Below, in pieces: positions 35,382-43,477 of a DNA stretch of 64,000 bases. Made by a program: the position numbers and the translations under genes. Within the stretch, counting starts at the first letter, position 1. The number at the start of each line of letters is the position of its first letter. This stretch comes from Pseudomonas sp. ICMP22404 (GTDB lineage Bacteria; Pseudomonadota; Gammaproteobacteria; Pseudomonadales; Pseudomonadaceae). The notes under the pieces were generated by a model, which saw only the letters and a list, made by a program, of their open reading frames with translations, was not told the origin of the DNA and did no database searches. Location: contig NZ_VCNG01000017.1 in NCBI RefSeq assembly GCF_006227205.1, positions 1-64,000 on the forward strand, written 5' to 3'.

Positions 35382-35407
35382 CAAAAGCCTCACCGAGTGG
35401 GTGAGGC
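35382..35407 (-). terminator. Rho-independent terminator after the NCS2 permease
   Basis: On the minus strand, GCCTCAC-N6-GGTGAGGC is followed by TTTTGT. It lies 19 bp past the permease stop and just upstream of the LysE gene. Confidence 0.85.
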
Positions 35408-35425
35408 GGGTGGATACGGTGTCGC

Positions 35426-36775
35426 TTACAAGAAGATGAACTTGGCGATGAAGATCGCGCAGAGCACCCACAGGCTGACAGAAATTTCCTTGCGTTTACC
35501 GGTGCCGGCCTTGAGCACCACGTAGGTGATGAAACCCAGTGCGATCCCGTCGGCGACCGAAAAGGTCAGGGGCATCATGATGGCCGTGACGATGGCCGGA
35601 ATGCTGTCGGTCGGCTCGTCCCATTCGATATGGGCCATGCCGCCCATCATCAGCATGGCGACGTAGATCAAGGCACCGGCGGTGGCGTAGGCGGGGATCA
35701 TCCCGGCCAGCGGCGCGAAGAACATGGCGGCAATAAATAGCACGCCGACGGTCACCGCGGTAAGCCCCGTGCGGCCTCCCGCCGCGACACCGGCAGCACT
35801 TTCCACGTAGCTGGTCACCGGCGGCACGCCGACCATGGCGCCGAATACACTGGAGGCGCTGTCGGCTTTCAGGGCACGGGAGAGGTTCTCGATCCGGCCA
35901 TCGGGCTTCACCAGGCCAGCACGCTGGGCCACGCCCATCAAGGTGCCGGCGGTGTCGAACATATGCACGAACAGGAAGGCCAGCACCACGCTGATCATGC
36001 TGACGTTGAACACTCCGGCCACGTCCATCGCCATCCAGGTCGGCGCCAGGCTCGGTGGCGTAGACATCACACCGTTGTACTGCACCAGGCCCAGGCCCCA
36101 GCCGGCCAGAGTCACGGCGATGATGCTGATCAGGATCGCGCCGAACACCCGGTGATAACTGAGCACGGCAATCATCAGGAAGCACACGGCGGCGAGCAGC
36201 GGGCCGGGTTCACGCAACGAGCCGAGCTTGATCAGGGTGGCGGGGCTGTCGACGATGATTCCGGCGGTCTTCAGGCCGATCAGTCCGAGGAACAACCCGA
36301 CCCCCGCGCCCATGGCGAACCGCAGGCTCACGGGAATGCTGTTGAGCAGCCACTCACGAACCCGTGACAGGGTCAGGATCATGAACAGTACGCCGGAAAT
36401 GAACACTGCACCCAACGCGGTTTCCCAGTTGTAGCCCATGGTGCCGACCACGGTGTAGGTGAAGAAGGCGTTCAGGCCCATGCCCGGTGCCAGGCCCACC
36501 GGCCAGTTGGCGTACAGGCCCATCAACAGGCAACCGAGGGCGGCGGCGATGCAGGTGGCGACGAACGCCGCGCCATGGTCGATGCCGGCATCGGCCATGA
36601 TGTTGGGGTTGACGAAAATGATGTAGGCCATGGTGATGAAGGTCGTCAGGCCGGCGATCAGCTCGGTCTTCACCGTGGTGCCATGCAAGCTGAGTTTGAA
36701 GATGCGCTCCAGCCAGCCACGGCTTGATGGCGGCGAGAGGTCCAGCGTCCGGGCTTCGGGTTTGCGGCTTTCCAC
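35426..36775 (-). CDS. NCS2-family purine permease (AzgA/GhxP-like)
   Basis: A 449-aa transporter of the hypoxanthine/guanine/adenine branch of NCS2. Conserved segments are GLTTFITMAYIIFVNPNIM, GLAPGMGLNAFFTY and the late TSYVESAAGVAAGGRTGLTA. The start is a GTG with GAGGAG eight bases upstream. A perfect TTTGTATACAAA palindrome lies 138 bp upstream, the same site as in the urate operon region, so purine uptake and degradation probably share a regulator. Confidence 0.93.
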   Translation of the reverse strand: MESRKPEARTLDLSPPSSRGWLERIFKLSLHGTTVKTELIAGLTTFITMAYIIFVNPNIMADAGIDHGAAFVATCIAAALGCLLMGLYANWPVGLAPGMGLNAFFTYTVVGTMGYNWETALGAVFISGVLFMILTLSRVREWLLNSIPVSLRFAMGAGVGLFLGLIGLKTAGIIVDSPATLIKLGSLREPGPLLAAVCFLMIAVLSYHRVFGAILISIIAVTLAGWGLGLVQYNGVMSTPPSLAPTWMAMDVAGVFNVSMISVVLAFLFVHMFDTAGTLMGVAQRAGLVKPDGRIENLSRALKADSASSVFGAMVGVPPVTSYVESAAGVAAGGRTGLTAVTVGVLFIAAMFFAPLAGMIPAYATAGALIYVAMLMMGGMAHIEWDEPTDSIPAIVTAIMMPLTFSVADGIALGFITYVVLKAGTGKRKEISVSLWVLCAIFIAKFIFL

Positions 36776-36912
36776 AGCGAGTACTCCTCAACAGTTTTAT
36801 TGTTATTTCCAGCGTCGCAGGCCATCCGGGGAGGCTCGCGCGCCTTGAGGCAGGTAAGGCTGGCGAGGTAGTTGACCTGCTGGTCAGAAACTCGCACGAA
36901 GCGAATTATGCT

Positions 36913-36924
36913 TTTGTATACAAA
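36913..36924. promoter_or_regulatory. TTTGTATACAAA operator candidate upstream of the purine permease
   Basis: A perfect 12-bp palindrome containing the TTGTATACAA core found in front of puuE. It lies 138 bp upstream of the permease GTG. Confidence 0.65.
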
Positions 36925-36995
36925 TAAAGCAAATAATGTTTTCTGGTTTGTAGACGAAATGTCCGGCGATAGGGATATATCGCCAGAGAGGGTGC

Positions 36996-37062
36996 TATCG
37001 CGGGCAAGCCTTGCTCCCACAGATAGGGATCATCTTGTGGGAGCAAAGCTTGCTCGCGATGG
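36996..37062. repeat. REP pair (variant arms)
   Basis: CTATCGCGGGCAAGCCTTGC and TGTGGGAGCAAAGCTTGCTC. The CGGGCAAGC variant of the core also occurs at 63427 and 63475. Confidence 0.85.
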
Positions 37063-37095
37063 CGATAGCTCGGGCCATGCATGACTTGATTGATA

Positions 37096-37542
37096 TCAGT
37101 CGGCGGATACCTGACCCTTACCCAGCGCCATATTCACCGCCAACCACCCATTCACCGCCGCTTCCCCGGCCTCGGCAAACACCCGCTCCAGCAATTTCAC
37201 CTGCTCGCGCCGCAACGCCTGTTCGAACCGCGCACCTTCCTCGGTCAACTCCAGCAGCCGCTTACGCTTGTCGGTCTCGGACGCGACGCTGTTGACCAGA
37301 TGCATTTCCATCAATTGCCGCAACGGCATGTTCAGGGCCTGCTTGGTGACGCCCAGCAGGGCCAGCAGCTCTTTCATGCTGAGGGACGGATACCGGGCGA
37401 TGAAAAAAACGATGCGCTGGTGCACGCGGCTCAACCCACGACGCTCGAGCATTTCATCGGCCTTGGCGGTGAACGCCTGGTAGCCGAAGAAAAACGCTTC
37501 CATGGCCATTTGCTGGGAAGTCGGATTTTTAAGGTCAAGCAT
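37096..37542 (-). CDS. MarR-family transcriptional regulator
   Basis: A 148-aa winged-helix protein. Residues ~38-100 hold the recognition region (LSRVHQRIVFFIARYPSLSMKELLALLGVTKQALNMPL) and the wing (ASETDKRKRLLELTEEG). It is divergent from the aminotransferase gene with only 82 bp between starts, so it may control that gene. The effector is unknown. Confidence 0.9.
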   Translation of the reverse strand: MLDLKNPTSQQMAMEAFFFGYQAFTAKADEMLERRGLSRVHQRIVFFIARYPSLSMKELLALLGVTKQALNMPLRQLMEMHLVNSVASETDKRKRLLELTEEGARFEQALRREQVKLLERVFAEAGEAAVNGWLAVNMALGKGQVSAD

Positions 37543-37624
37543 ATTGACGTATCCAGAGAGGTCGGAGTAATTTCGGTCAATCAGTTTGACTCATTTCCCC
37601 AATGCCTCGCTACAGGTGGTCCCC

Positions 37625-38791
37625 ATGGCTTTTTCCGAACGTGTCTCGCGCCTCAAAAGCTCTTTGATTCGAGAAATCCTCGCGGCGGCCCAACGCCCTG
37701 AGGTGATGTCGTTCGCCGGCGGTCTGCCCGCCGAAGCCATGCTGCCGAAAGTGGAGTGGGACGCCATGCCCCTGGCCATGGGCCAATACGGCATGAGTGA
37801 AGGGGAACCGGCCCTGCGCGAAGCCTTGGCGGCGCAGGCACGGGCGCTGGGCCTGGCTTGTGAGGCGAGTCAGGTGCTGGTGGTCAGCGGCTCGCAGCAG
37901 ACCCTCGACCTGGCGGCGAAGCTGCACATCGACGTCGGCACCGAGATCATGCTGGAAGCACCGACCTACCTCGCGGCGCTGCAGATTTTTCAGCTGTTCG
38001 GCGCTGACTGCATCACCGTCCCGCTGCAGGCCGATGGCCCGGACCTGAAACAGTTGCGGGCGCGGCTGGAACAGCATCGACCGGCATTCATCTACCTGAT
38101 CCCCACGTTCCAGAACCCTTCGGCGGTGCGTTACAGCGAGGCCAAGCGCGACGCGGTGGCGGCCTTGCTGGATGAGTTCGGTGTGACCCTGATCGAAGAC
38201 GAACCCTACCGCGAACTGAGCTTCGACGGCGGCAGCGCCACGCCGATTGTCAGTCGCTTGAAGAAGGCCAGTTGGATCTACACCGGCACCGTGTCGAAAA
38301 CCCTGCTGCCAGGGCTGCGGGTGGGTTACCTGATTGCCAGCCCTGACCTGTTCCCGCACCTGTTGCGGCTCAAGCAATCGGCGGATCTGCACACCAATCG
38401 CATCGGTCAATGGCAGGCGTTGCAGTGGATCGGTAGCGAGAAGTACCGCAGTCACCTCGGTGAATTGAGGGATTTCTACCGGGATCGTCGCGACCGGTTC
38501 CAGGCTGCGTTGCACACGCACTTTTCCGACATCGCGGACTGGAACATGCCCGAGGGAGGGCTGTTTTTCTGGCTGACCCTCAAGCAACCGCTGGACACCC
38601 GCACGTTGCTCGCTGCCGCGCTGGCGGCGGATGTGGCGTTCATGCCGGGAGAGCCGTTCTTCCCCGAGCCGGACCAGCATCCGGGACACTTGCGCTTGAA
38701 CTTCAGCCACATCGATCCGGCCCGGCTGGATGAAGGGTTGAGGCGGCTGGCAGGGGTGGTACGGGCGGCGTTGGCTGCCGAGGCGGCGTGA
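37625..38791 (+). CDS. PLP-dependent class I/II aminotransferase
   Basis: A 388-aa enzyme starting at the ATG at 37625 (MAFSERVSR), with AGGTGG seven bases upstream. Fold-type I landmarks are SFAGGLPAEAMLP, YLIPTFQNPSAV, IEDEPYRELSF and the PLP lysine in TGTVSKTLLPGLRVGY. It resembles LysN/2-aminoadipate-type and MocR-domain aminotransferases without the GntR part. Substrate not determinable. Confidence 0.9.
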   Translation: MAFSERVSRLKSSLIREILAAAQRPEVMSFAGGLPAEAMLPKVEWDAMPLAMGQYGMSEGEPALREALAAQARALGLACEASQVLVVSGSQQTLDLAAKLHIDVGTEIMLEAPTYLAALQIFQLFGADCITVPLQADGPDLKQLRARLEQHRPAFIYLIPTFQNPSAVRYSEAKRDAVAALLDEFGVTLIEDEPYRELSFDGGSATPIVSRLKKASWIYTGTVSKTLLPGLRVGYLIASPDLFPHLLRLKQSADLHTNRIGQWQALQWIGSEKYRSHLGELRDFYRDRRDRFQAALHTHFSDIADWNMPEGGLFFWLTLKQPLDTRTLLAAALAADVAFMPGEPFFPEPDQHPGHLRLNFSHIDPARLDEGLRRLAGVVRAALAAEAA

Positions 38792-38822
38792 GGCGGTGGG
38801 TCTTGTGGTGAGCGGGCTGGCG

Positions 38823-38900
38823 CTATCGCGAGCAGGCTCGCTCCCACAGAAGTTTTGTGAACACTGAAGATCCCATGTGGGAGCGAGCCTGCTCGCGATG
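38823..38900. repeat. REP pair between aminotransferase and glutaredoxin-like genes
   Basis: An inverse copy (CTATCGCGAGCAGGCTCGCT...) followed by a direct copy (TGTGGGAGCGAGCCTGCTCG), between convergent genes. Confidence 0.9.
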
Positions 38901-38926
38901 GGGCCTTCACATCTCCCCAAGAACCA

Positions 38927-39298
38927 TCAGACCGCCGAAAACCGCTTGTCCAGGTAATCAATGATTACCTTGGACTCGTACATCCAGGTGGTCTCGCCAT
39001 TCTCTTCGATACGCAGGCACGGCACTTTGATCCTGCCGCCTTGCTCCAGCAGTGTCTGGCGATCCTGCTCGTTGTTCTTCGCATCGCGCAGGGCCACTGG
39101 TACGTTGAGGCGGCGCAGGGTGCGGCGGGTTTTCACGCAGAACGGGCACGCGTGGAATTGATACAAAGTCAGGCTGCGGGCGGTCTGGTCGACCTGCGCC
39201 TGGGCATCGGCCGGGCGTTTTTTCTTGCCAGGACGGGTGATGAAGTCGATGAAGATGATCAGTTGGCCCAAACCAACTCGAAGCGCTTTGACGATCAC
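38927..39298 (-). CDS. Glutaredoxin-like / GST N-terminal-domain protein
   Basis: A 123-aa protein. An N-terminal hydrophobic helix (LGQLIIFIDFIT) precedes a thioredoxin fold with redox motif CPFC (YQFHACPFCVKTRRTL), a cis-Pro segment (KVPCLRIEE) and YESKVIIDYL. The start is a GTG with GAGG eight bases upstream. It is probably a membrane-anchored redox protein. It lies downstream of folE but past a terminator. Confidence 0.87.
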   Translation of the reverse strand: MIVKALRVGLGQLIIFIDFITRPGKKKRPADAQAQVDQTARSLTLYQFHACPFCVKTRRTLRRLNVPVALRDAKNNEQDRQTLLEQGGRIKVPCLRIEENGETTWMYESKVIIDYLDKRFSAV

Positions 39299-39358
39299 GG
39301 TATAAGCCTCGCGGCAGGGAAGAAGAGGGCGCGCAGCTTACCTGATTTTTCACGGGCG

Positions 39359-39388
39359 AAAAAAAACCGGCGATCGATGCCGGTTTTT
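39359..39388 (-). terminator. Bidirectional-looking terminator after folE
   Basis: AAAACCGGC-GATCGAT-GCCGGTTTT. On the minus strand it is followed by a long T run (39359-39366). It lies 14 bp past the folE stop. Confidence 0.9.
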
Positions 39389-39401
39389 CTCGAATGACAG
39401 C

Positions 39402-39962
39402 TTACTTGATGAGGCTGAGGAACTCGCTGCGGGTCGCGGCGTTTTCGCGGAATTCACCGAGCATCACCGAGGTGATCATCGAAGAGTTCTGCTTTTCCAC
39501 ACCGCGCATCATCATGCACATGTGCTTGGCTTCGATCACCACCGCCACGCCCAGGGCGCCGGTGACCTGCTGGACCGCGTCGGCGATCTGGCGGCTGAGG
39601 TTTTCCTGGATCTGCAGGCGACGCGCATACATGTCGACGATCCGCGCGACCTTCGACAGCCCCAGCACCTTGCCGCTCGGGATGTAGGCCACGTGGGCCT
39701 TGCCGATGAACGGCAGCAGATGATGCTCGCACAACGAGTACAACTCGATGTCCTTGACCAGCACCATTTCGCTGTTATCGGAGCTGAACAAGGCACCGTT
39801 GGTGACTTCTTCGAGAGTCTGTTCATAACCACGGCAGAGGTACTGCATGGCCTTGGCAGCACGCTTGGGCGTGTCGAGCAGGCCCTCGCGGGAAACGTCC
39901 TCGCCCAGTTGGCCGAGAATCGCGGTGTAATTCTGTTCCAGTGTCACAGAGGCTGATTCCAT
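39402..39962 (-). CDS. folE: GTP cyclohydrolase I
   Basis: A 186-aa enzyme starting at the ATG at 39962 ([10 protein letters not shown]). The zinc and catalytic motif CEHHLLPF is present, as are [12 protein letters not shown] and the C-terminal CMMMRGVEK. It converts GTP to 7,8-dihydroneopterin triphosphate, the first step of folate/pterin synthesis. Bases immediately upstream belong to an integrase remnant, so its original promoter may have been displaced. Confidence 0.95.
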   Translation of the reverse strand: MESASVTLEQNYTAILGQLGEDVSREGLLDTPKRAAKAMQYLCRGYEQTLEEVTNGALFSSDNSEMVLVKDIELYSLCEHHLLPFIGKAHVAYIPSGKVLGLSKVARIVDMYARRLQIQENLSRQIADAVQQVTGALGVAVVIEAKHMCMMMRGVEKQNSSMITSVMLGEFRENAATRSEFLSLIK

Positions 39963-39969
39963 AGGGGTT

Positions 39970-40194
39970 TCAGGAGGGTACTTGTTCTGTCTGTACCAGT
40001 TTTGTACCAATCAAGCTGTGTTCGAGTTTCCCGAGTTCGCTCCAGTCGGTGCTGGAGTTGATCCGTCGGGCACAGGTCGAAGCAACATTCGAGCGCCATA
40101 ACCCAGCTGAATAGCGATGCAGGCTCATACCCGCCATGGGGCACATGGTAGCGTATGTGTGCCAGTAGTTGTATTGCCGGCCGGTGCTATTCAT
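39970..40194 (-). pseudogene. Phage-type tyrosine integrase, decayed C-terminal remnant
   Basis: A minus-strand 74-codon frame reads YNYWHTYATMCPMAGM, then STCARRINSSTDWSEL, then IGTKLVQ. This matches the pattern of phage integrase C-termini (RHTYATMC-MAG ... STYARWIN-DW-E ... GTKLVQ). The catalytic Arg before HTYATM reads Trp and the nucleophilic Tyr reads Cys (STCARR). The segment between them is scrambled (LHRYSAGLWRSN where IAGQLGHS-like text is expected). Only the last ~70 residues survive. It marks an old integration or excision event next to folE. Confidence 0.75.
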
Positions 40195-40366
40195 CCAATC
40201 TCATCGGCGTGTGGCTTTACCTGGCTGCGGGCTCACCGGTCTGTTCTGATCGGGTTTTTCTGACCGAGCGCCTCGTGTCATCAATTCGCTTTGGAATCAT
40301 CCCAAGGTGCAACCACCAGATGGACCAGTGCGACAGCGTAGTGACTTCCTTTTGCGTGATACACGA

Positions 40367-40395
40367 TTGACGATAGTAGTATGTGTGCATACGAT
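40367..40395 (+). promoter_or_regulatory. Promoter with overlapping palindrome for the SRPBCC-EVE-MarR operon
   Basis: A -35 box TTGACG (40367-40372) and a -10 box TACGAT (40390-40395) are 17 bp apart. The palindrome GTATG-TGTG-CATAC (40379-40392) fills the spacer and enters the -10 box, a classic operator position. The MarR protein encoded by the operon is the obvious candidate ligand. The remainder of 40195-40366 shows no gene. Confidence 0.65.
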
Positions 40396-40422
40396 AAGTC
40401 GACTTACTAAAAGGAGGCCGAC

Positions 40423-40854
40423 ATGCCCAAGCCTATGCACGCCACTGCTTCATATACTCACGAAACCCGTGCATCTGCAGCTGCAATCTGGGCGCTTTTC
40501 GAAGCTGTTCCCCGATGGAAAGATTGGAACGCAGGTGTCCATTCATGCACGCTCCACGGTTCTTTCATTGAGGGTACATGGATGACAATGGTGCTGCCTG
40601 ACCAAGAGGTCATCCAGTCTCAGTTAGTAGAAGTCAATAAACCAAACGGATTCACTGATGAGACTGTACTTGGTAGCACCACTATTCGCGTCAGGCATGA
40701 AATCACTCCGCTCCTGAATGGCAATCACTCAATCGTTTATTCGATTGATGTCGTGGGAGAGGACGCAGGGGAGATCTGCACGCAAGTGTCTTGTGATTTC
40801 TCTGAGGTCCTGCGGGCGCTGGCAGCCCGCGCAGAAAGTGAGGCGGGCGTATGA
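40423..40854 (+). CDS. SRPBCC (START/cyclase-fold) family protein
   Basis: A 143-aa protein with a strong AAGGAGG five bases before the ATG. The layout is that of small SRPBCC ligand-binding proteins: HATASYTHETRASAAAIWALFEAV...WKDWNAGVHSC at the start, a helix and beta-sheet body, and a C-terminal long helix (SEVLRALAARAESEAG). Such proteins bind hydrophobic small molecules, sometimes as cyclases or co-regulators. Its stop overlaps the next start (ATGA), so it is the first gene of a coupled three-gene operon. Ligand unknown. Confidence 0.83.
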   Translation: MPKPMHATASYTHETRASAAAIWALFEAVPRWKDWNAGVHSCTLHGSFIEGTWMTMVLPDQEVIQSQLVEVNKPNGFTDETVLGSTTIRVRHEITPLLNGNHSIVYSIDVVGEDAGEICTQVSCDFSEVLRALAARAESEAGV

Positions 40855-41285
40855 GCCAGGCTTGGCTGGGTGTTGTATCTCGGTCGCACGTGTGGCGAGG
40901 CATGGAGGGCGGCTTTGCACAGGTCTGTCATGGCAAAAAGGAGCCGCTGCGCAAGATGAGCAAGGGTGATATTTTTGTTTATTACTCCCCGAATATAGAG
41001 GTGCAGGGGGCGCCGCTGAAAGCCTTCACTGCCATAGGGAAAATTGAGGACGATGAGGTTTTCGAATTCGACATGGGCGCAGGGTTTGTGCCGTTTCGTC
41101 GTCGGGTGCGATATGCCAAGGCAAAAGAAGTCGCTCTGGACCTCGTGCGTGGACAACTGGACCTCTGTGTTCCGCCAAACTGGGGCGTTGTGCTAAGGCG
41201 CGGGCTGATTCCATTGACCGATAAAGATATCTGCACAATTGCTTGCGCGATGGGTGTTGACCTGCTGGAACTGAGGCGTAATTGA
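40851..41285 (+). CDS. EVE-domain protein (PUA-like fold)
   Basis: A 144-aa protein with WLGVVSRSHVWRGMEGGFAQVCHGKK at its start and a GDIFVYYSP segment; the general pattern fits the EVE/UPF0310 domain. EVE proteins are thought to recognise modified bases in DNA or RNA and often stand beside restriction or stress genes. It overlaps the SRPBCC gene by ATGA and the MarR gene by one base. Confidence 0.83.
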   Translation: MSQAWLGVVSRSHVWRGMEGGFAQVCHGKKEPLRKMSKGDIFVYYSPNIEVQGAPLKAFTAIGKIEDDEVFEFDMGAGFVPFRRRVRYAKAKEVALDLVRGQLDLCVPPNWGVVLRRGLIPLTDKDICTIACAMGVDLLELRRN

Positions 41286-41749
41286 TGAAGTCGAAACCGC
41301 TGCCAACCCTCCATAGCGGACCGTCAGATAGTCCAGGTTTTTTGCTCTGGCGCATCTCCAACACCTGGCAGCGTGAGCAGCGCGCCGCATTACAGCCGCT
41401 GGGTCTTACCCATACCCAGTTTGTCATGCTTGCAGTCGCAACGTGGTTTGCCTCACAAGAGCCGCTCACCCAGGCACGCCTGTCACAATTGACTGGCAGC
41501 GACCCGATGACCACCTCTCAAGTGGTCAGAACGCTTCTTAAAAATGGGCTGTTTGTGAGAGACGTACATCCTACTGACACGCGAGCCAAGATTATTTCAG
41601 TTTCCGAAGCCGGTCGTGATATCGCACACAAGGCGATTGTCATAGTGGAGGAAGTTGATCGTAAATTTTTTGGAACTCTAGGCGAGCAGCAATCCAGCCT
41701 GGTCCTCCTTTTCCGACAACTGCTCGATAAGGCATCATCGACGCAATAG
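41285..41749 (+). CDS. MarR-family regulator, third gene of the SRPBCC-EVE operon
   Basis: A 154-aa winged-helix protein. The ATG at 41285 shares one base with the EVE stop (TGATG). The helix-turn-helix lies in LTQARLSQLTGSDPMTTSQVVRTL and the wing in HPTDTRAKIISVSEAG. It presumably represses its own operon through the palindrome at 40379-40392 and responds to a small molecule, perhaps the one the SRPBCC protein binds. Both points are inference. Confidence 0.9.
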   Translation: MKSKPLPTLHSGPSDSPGFLLWRISNTWQREQRAALQPLGLTHTQFVMLAVATWFASQEPLTQARLSQLTGSDPMTTSQVVRTLLKNGLFVRDVHPTDTRAKIISVSEAGRDIAHKAIVIVEEVDRKFFGTLGEQQSSLVLLFRQLLDKASSTQ

Positions 41750-41803
41750 AGAGAGAAAAGGGGGCGTTGGCGGACACGGCGCTGCAAGCTCGGCAATCGA
41801 GGG

Positions 41804-42361
41804 CTACTCGTCGCGGCCTTCCATCATGGTGCGCTTGAGCATCACGTACACCGCCCCGGCGCCACCGTGTTTCGCCTGGCAGGAGGTGAAGCCCAGCACT
41901 TGCGGGTGCTGGCGCAGCCAGGTGTTGACGTGGCTCTTGATCATCGGCCGCTTGCCGTCCAGGCGCACGGCCTTGCCGTGGGTGACGCGCACGCAGCGGA
42001 TTTCGAATTTCGTGGCTTCGGCGAGGAAGGCCCAGAGGGTTTCCCGGGCTTTTTCGACGCTCATGCCGTGCAGGTCGAGGCTGCCTTCGAAGGGGATCTG
42101 GCCGACCTTCAGCTTGCGCATATGGCTTTCCTGGACGCCGTCGCGCGCCCACATCAACTCGTCTTCGGGACCTACATCGATCACGAACTGATCGGACAAT
42201 CCGTCCACGGTCGTGGCATCGGCGCGCACGGTGGCAGCTTGGCGCAGCTTGGCGATCTGTGCGCGATCGGCTTTCGGTTTGCCGGTGTCGGCGCGATCGT
42301 GTTTGATCGGTTTAACGCCCTGAGTCGCACTTTTGAACAGGGAAAAATCGTCGTCTTGCAT
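41804..42361 (-). CDS. Smr-domain protein
   Basis: A 185-aa protein starting at the ATG at 42361 (MQDDDFSLF). The C-terminal Smr domain carries LDLHGMSVEKARE, the nuclease-type THGKA motif and KHGGAGAVYVML. Stand-alone Smr proteins bind or cut nucleic acids; SmrB acts in collided-ribosome rescue in E. coli. In related genomes this gene is, from memory, near folE, so the intervening genes here look inserted. Confidence 0.92.
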   Translation of the reverse strand: MQDDDFSLFKSATQGVKPIKHDRADTGKPKADRAQIAKLRQAATVRADATTVDGLSDQFVIDVGPEDELMWARDGVQESHMRKLKVGQIPFEGSLDLHGMSVEKARETLWAFLAEATKFEIRCVRVTHGKAVRLDGKRPMIKSHVNTWLRQHPQVLGFTSCQAKHGGAGAVYVMLKRTMMEGRDE

Positions 42362-42435
42362 GTCAGCCTCCGCGAAGGCCGACCAGTTTACCCAAGTCCG
42401 GCGGGATCGGGCGCGACAAAACGTCGGGTGGCGGG

Positions 42436-42756
42436 TCAGTCGTGCTTTTTCATCAGGTGCGGAGCCATGGCCAGCTCCAGGGATTGGCGGGCGCGACGGC
42501 GGCAGCGGCGCCAGAACCAGACGCCCAGCCACAGGACCAGAAGGCCCACGGCCAGAATGATCGCCGAACCAAGCGGGGTGGCATTCAAGTCGCCCAGCGC
42601 GGGCGGGCGGCCCAACAGGCTGGCGGCACCGGCCATGGCCAGCAGGACGCCGAGCGTTGCCAGGAGCGCCGCGATGGCCGCGCCAAAACGAAACCGCCAG
42701 TTGCTCGGGCCCTTGGGCCGCAAGCGACGTGCGTCAAAACCATCGGATAACTTCAT
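42436..42756 (-). CDS. Small two-helix membrane protein
   Basis: A 106-aa protein with hydrophobic segments at about residues 25-47 (FGAAIAALLATLGVLLAMAGAASLL) and 64-82 (AIILAVGLLVLWLGVWFW), then a basic patch RRCRRRARQ. No family recognised. It lies 74 bp upstream of the Smr gene on the same strand. Confidence 0.75.
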   Translation of the reverse strand: MKLSDGFDARRLRPKGPSNWRFRFGAAIAALLATLGVLLAMAGAASLLGRPPALGDLNATPLGSAIILAVGLLVLWLGVWFWRRCRRRARQSLELAMAPHLMKKHD

Positions 42757-42886
42757 TCCGATCTTCCTCAGTGGGTATCGGCCCTTCGACCGGAAGATGT
42801 TCGGGTTGTTCCTGAGGCTAGGGCAATTGCGGCTAATGAGAGTCTTTTGCGGATGAGCGGCGGACGCGGCCGCTCATCGAGGGCAA

Positions 42887-43477
42887 TCAGATCAAGTCGT
42901 GGGTCAGGGCCAGGGTGGCGAAGTTGTCCGCCATGATCGCCATTTCGGTCTGGTGCACGTGCTCGGCGCTCAGGACGCCGCCCTTGTGCGGCAGGTCGCG
43001 GGTGGCGCAGGCGTCTTCCACCAGGGTGCAGCGAAAGCCCAGGTTCTTGGCGGCGCGCACGGTGGTGCTGACACTGGAATGGCTCATGAAACCGCAGACG
43101 ATCAGGTCCAGGGGGCCAAATTCTTCCAGGCGCTTTTTCAATTCGGTGCCATGGAAGGCGCTGGGCAGCAATTTGCCGATGACGGTTTCGTCACCCTGGG
43201 GTTCGAGACCTGGAATGAATTCCCCACGTTCGCCCTGTGGATCGAACAGCCCGCCATGGGTGCCCAGGTGCCGCACGTGCACGATCGGCCGGCCGGCGGC
43301 ACGGGCCGCGCCGAGCAATTGCCTGATGTTCGCAACCGCTGCATCCATGCCACTCAGGGCCAGGGGGCCGGCGAGGTACTCTTTCTGGGCATCGATGATG
43401 ATCAGGGTCGCTTGACTCAGGTTGGCCGCCGCGTAACCACGGCCGCTGAGTTGAAACATCGTTTTTGGAACGGACAT
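42887..43477 (-). CDS. Isochorismatase-family hydrolase with Ser at the nucleophile position
   Basis: A 196-aa protein with AAGGAG eight bases before the ATG. The catalytic Asp in LIIIDAQKEY and the Lys in IGKLLPSAF are present. At the cysteine-nucleophile position (usual form T-D/H-x-C-V-x-x-T) it reads SHSSVSTTVRAA, so Cys is replaced by Ser. It is therefore either not a classical cysteine amidase or uses another mechanism, as true isochorismatases do. It is divergent from prmB. Confidence 0.85.
   Translation of the reverse strand: MSVPKTMFQLSGRGYAAANLSQATLIIIDAQKEYLAGPLALSGMDAAVANIRQLLGAARAAGRPIVHVRHLGTHGGLFDPQGERGEFIPGLEPQGDETVIGKLLPSAFHGTELKKRLEEFGPLDLIVCGFMSHSSVSTTVRAAKNLGFRCTLVEDACATRDLPHKGGVLSAEHVHQTEMAIMADNFATLALTHDLI

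Noticed and set aside
42852-42878. 10-bp stem GATGAGCGGC...GCCGCTCATC beyond the isochorismatase-like gene
   Set aside because: Stable, but no T run on either strand, so I did not call it a terminator.
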